The notes below the pieces were generated by a model. The model worked only from the letters and a program-made list of their open reading frames with translations. It made no database searches and had not been told where the DNA came from. A stretch of 64,000 bases of DNA from Streptomyces sp. ISL-1. Its GTDB lineage: Bacteria > Actinomycetota > Actinomycetes > Streptomycetales > Streptomycetaceae. Below, in pieces: positions 63,891-64,000 of this stretch (position 1 is the stretch's first letter; every line of letters starts with the position of its first letter). The stretch covers positions 186,001 through 250,000 of the forward strand of contig NZ_JAGGOI010000031.1 in assembly GCF_018614585.1 (NCBI RefSeq), written 5' to 3'. The position numbers and the translations under genes are program-made.

Positions 63891-64000
63891 TCAGCCGACC
63901 GTCGTTTCGTAGACGAGGATCTCGGTGCCCGCGCGCTCCTCGCCGTCGTCCGGGGCCGCCCACATGCGCAGCGTGCCGTGGTCGGTCTCCAGATGGACCG
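63891..64000 (-). CDS. C-terminal 36 residues of an unknown protein (5' end outside window)
   Basis: A frame open from the right edge to the stop TGA (63891-63893) reads VHLETDHGTLRMWAAPDDGEER and then AGTEILVYETTVG. The codon use is coding-like (G/C in third positions). There is not enough sequence to name a family. Confidence 0.5.
   Translation of the reverse strand, partial: VHLETDHGTLRMWAAPDDGEERAGTEILVYETTVG

Overview
The window is typical Streptomyces chromosome. It has very high GC with G/C-ending codons, GTG and TTG starts backed by strong Shine-Dalgarno sites, rare TTA (bldA-type) codons, DUF5709, DUF6411 and DUF421 genes, a SpoIIE-type phosphatase, a STAS antagonist, twin-arginine lipoproteins and a LAXTG (class E sortase) surface protein. 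I saw no rRNA, tRNA, CRISPR array, intact insertion sequence or replication origin. The mix of catabolic operons, transport operons and gene remnants suggests an accessory or arm region rather than the conserved core.

Layout. 1-4.5 kb: end of an Lrp/AsnC regulator, an acyltransferase-3 membrane protein, a SnoaL-like protein, a frameshifted GNAT acetyltransferase and a secreted S33 peptidase. 4.49-15.9 kb: a ten-gene, largely overlapping operon behind a promoter whose spacer holds a Zur-like box. It encodes an ATP-grasp ligase, a DUF364 (putative heavy-metal chelation) protein, a cysteine-synthase-like PLP enzyme, an enolase-superfamily epimerase, an MFS exporter, a methyltransferase and a complete nickel/peptide-type ABC importer. 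I read it as a candidate amino-acid-derived metallophore system with synthesis, export and re-uptake. It is the best candidate here for an undescribed system.

16-24 kb: a coiled-coil/Lys-rich protein, a small membrane protein with a TTA codon, a trypsin, a decayed TetR gene divergent from an aldo/keto reductase with twin operators, DUF5709, a DUF6411 frame broken at a CA/TG microsatellite, and a phospholipase-D-type enzyme. 23.5-32.9 kb: a stress and envelope island with two copies of a 56-residue hydrophobic protein, STAS, two YihY/BrkB proteins, a SpoIIE phosphatase, CsbD, a PRC-barrel protein, MarR, an anti-sigma-type ATPase and a flavin/PNPOx-like protein. 33.3-35.4 kb: an unfamiliar three-gene operon, two proteins sharing a SHGEGxxAIGKV motif plus a solute-binding lipoprotein. 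Its first and third genes carry early TTA codons.

35.4-45.4 kb: a gene-poor stretch with a hexanucleotide repeat and a possible structured RNA, then DUF421, NAD kinase, and an overlapping cNMP/histidine-kinase plus REC-glutaredoxin-like-thioredoxin-reductase pair, then a DUF1996 cell-wall protein. 45.6-62.5 kb: two divergent operons around twin TetR-type operators. The leftward operon has acyl-CoA synthetase, two acyl-CoA dehydrogenases, hydroxyacyl-CoA dehydrogenase, ferredoxin, a NuoF-like protein and a terminal TetR. The rightward operon has a Rieske oxygenase, a polyamine-type ABC importer, an FAD amine oxidase and an aldehyde dehydrogenase. Together they look like a complete amine or betaine catabolic route with its own electron supply. 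The window ends with a secreted glycerophosphodiesterase and the tail of another gene.
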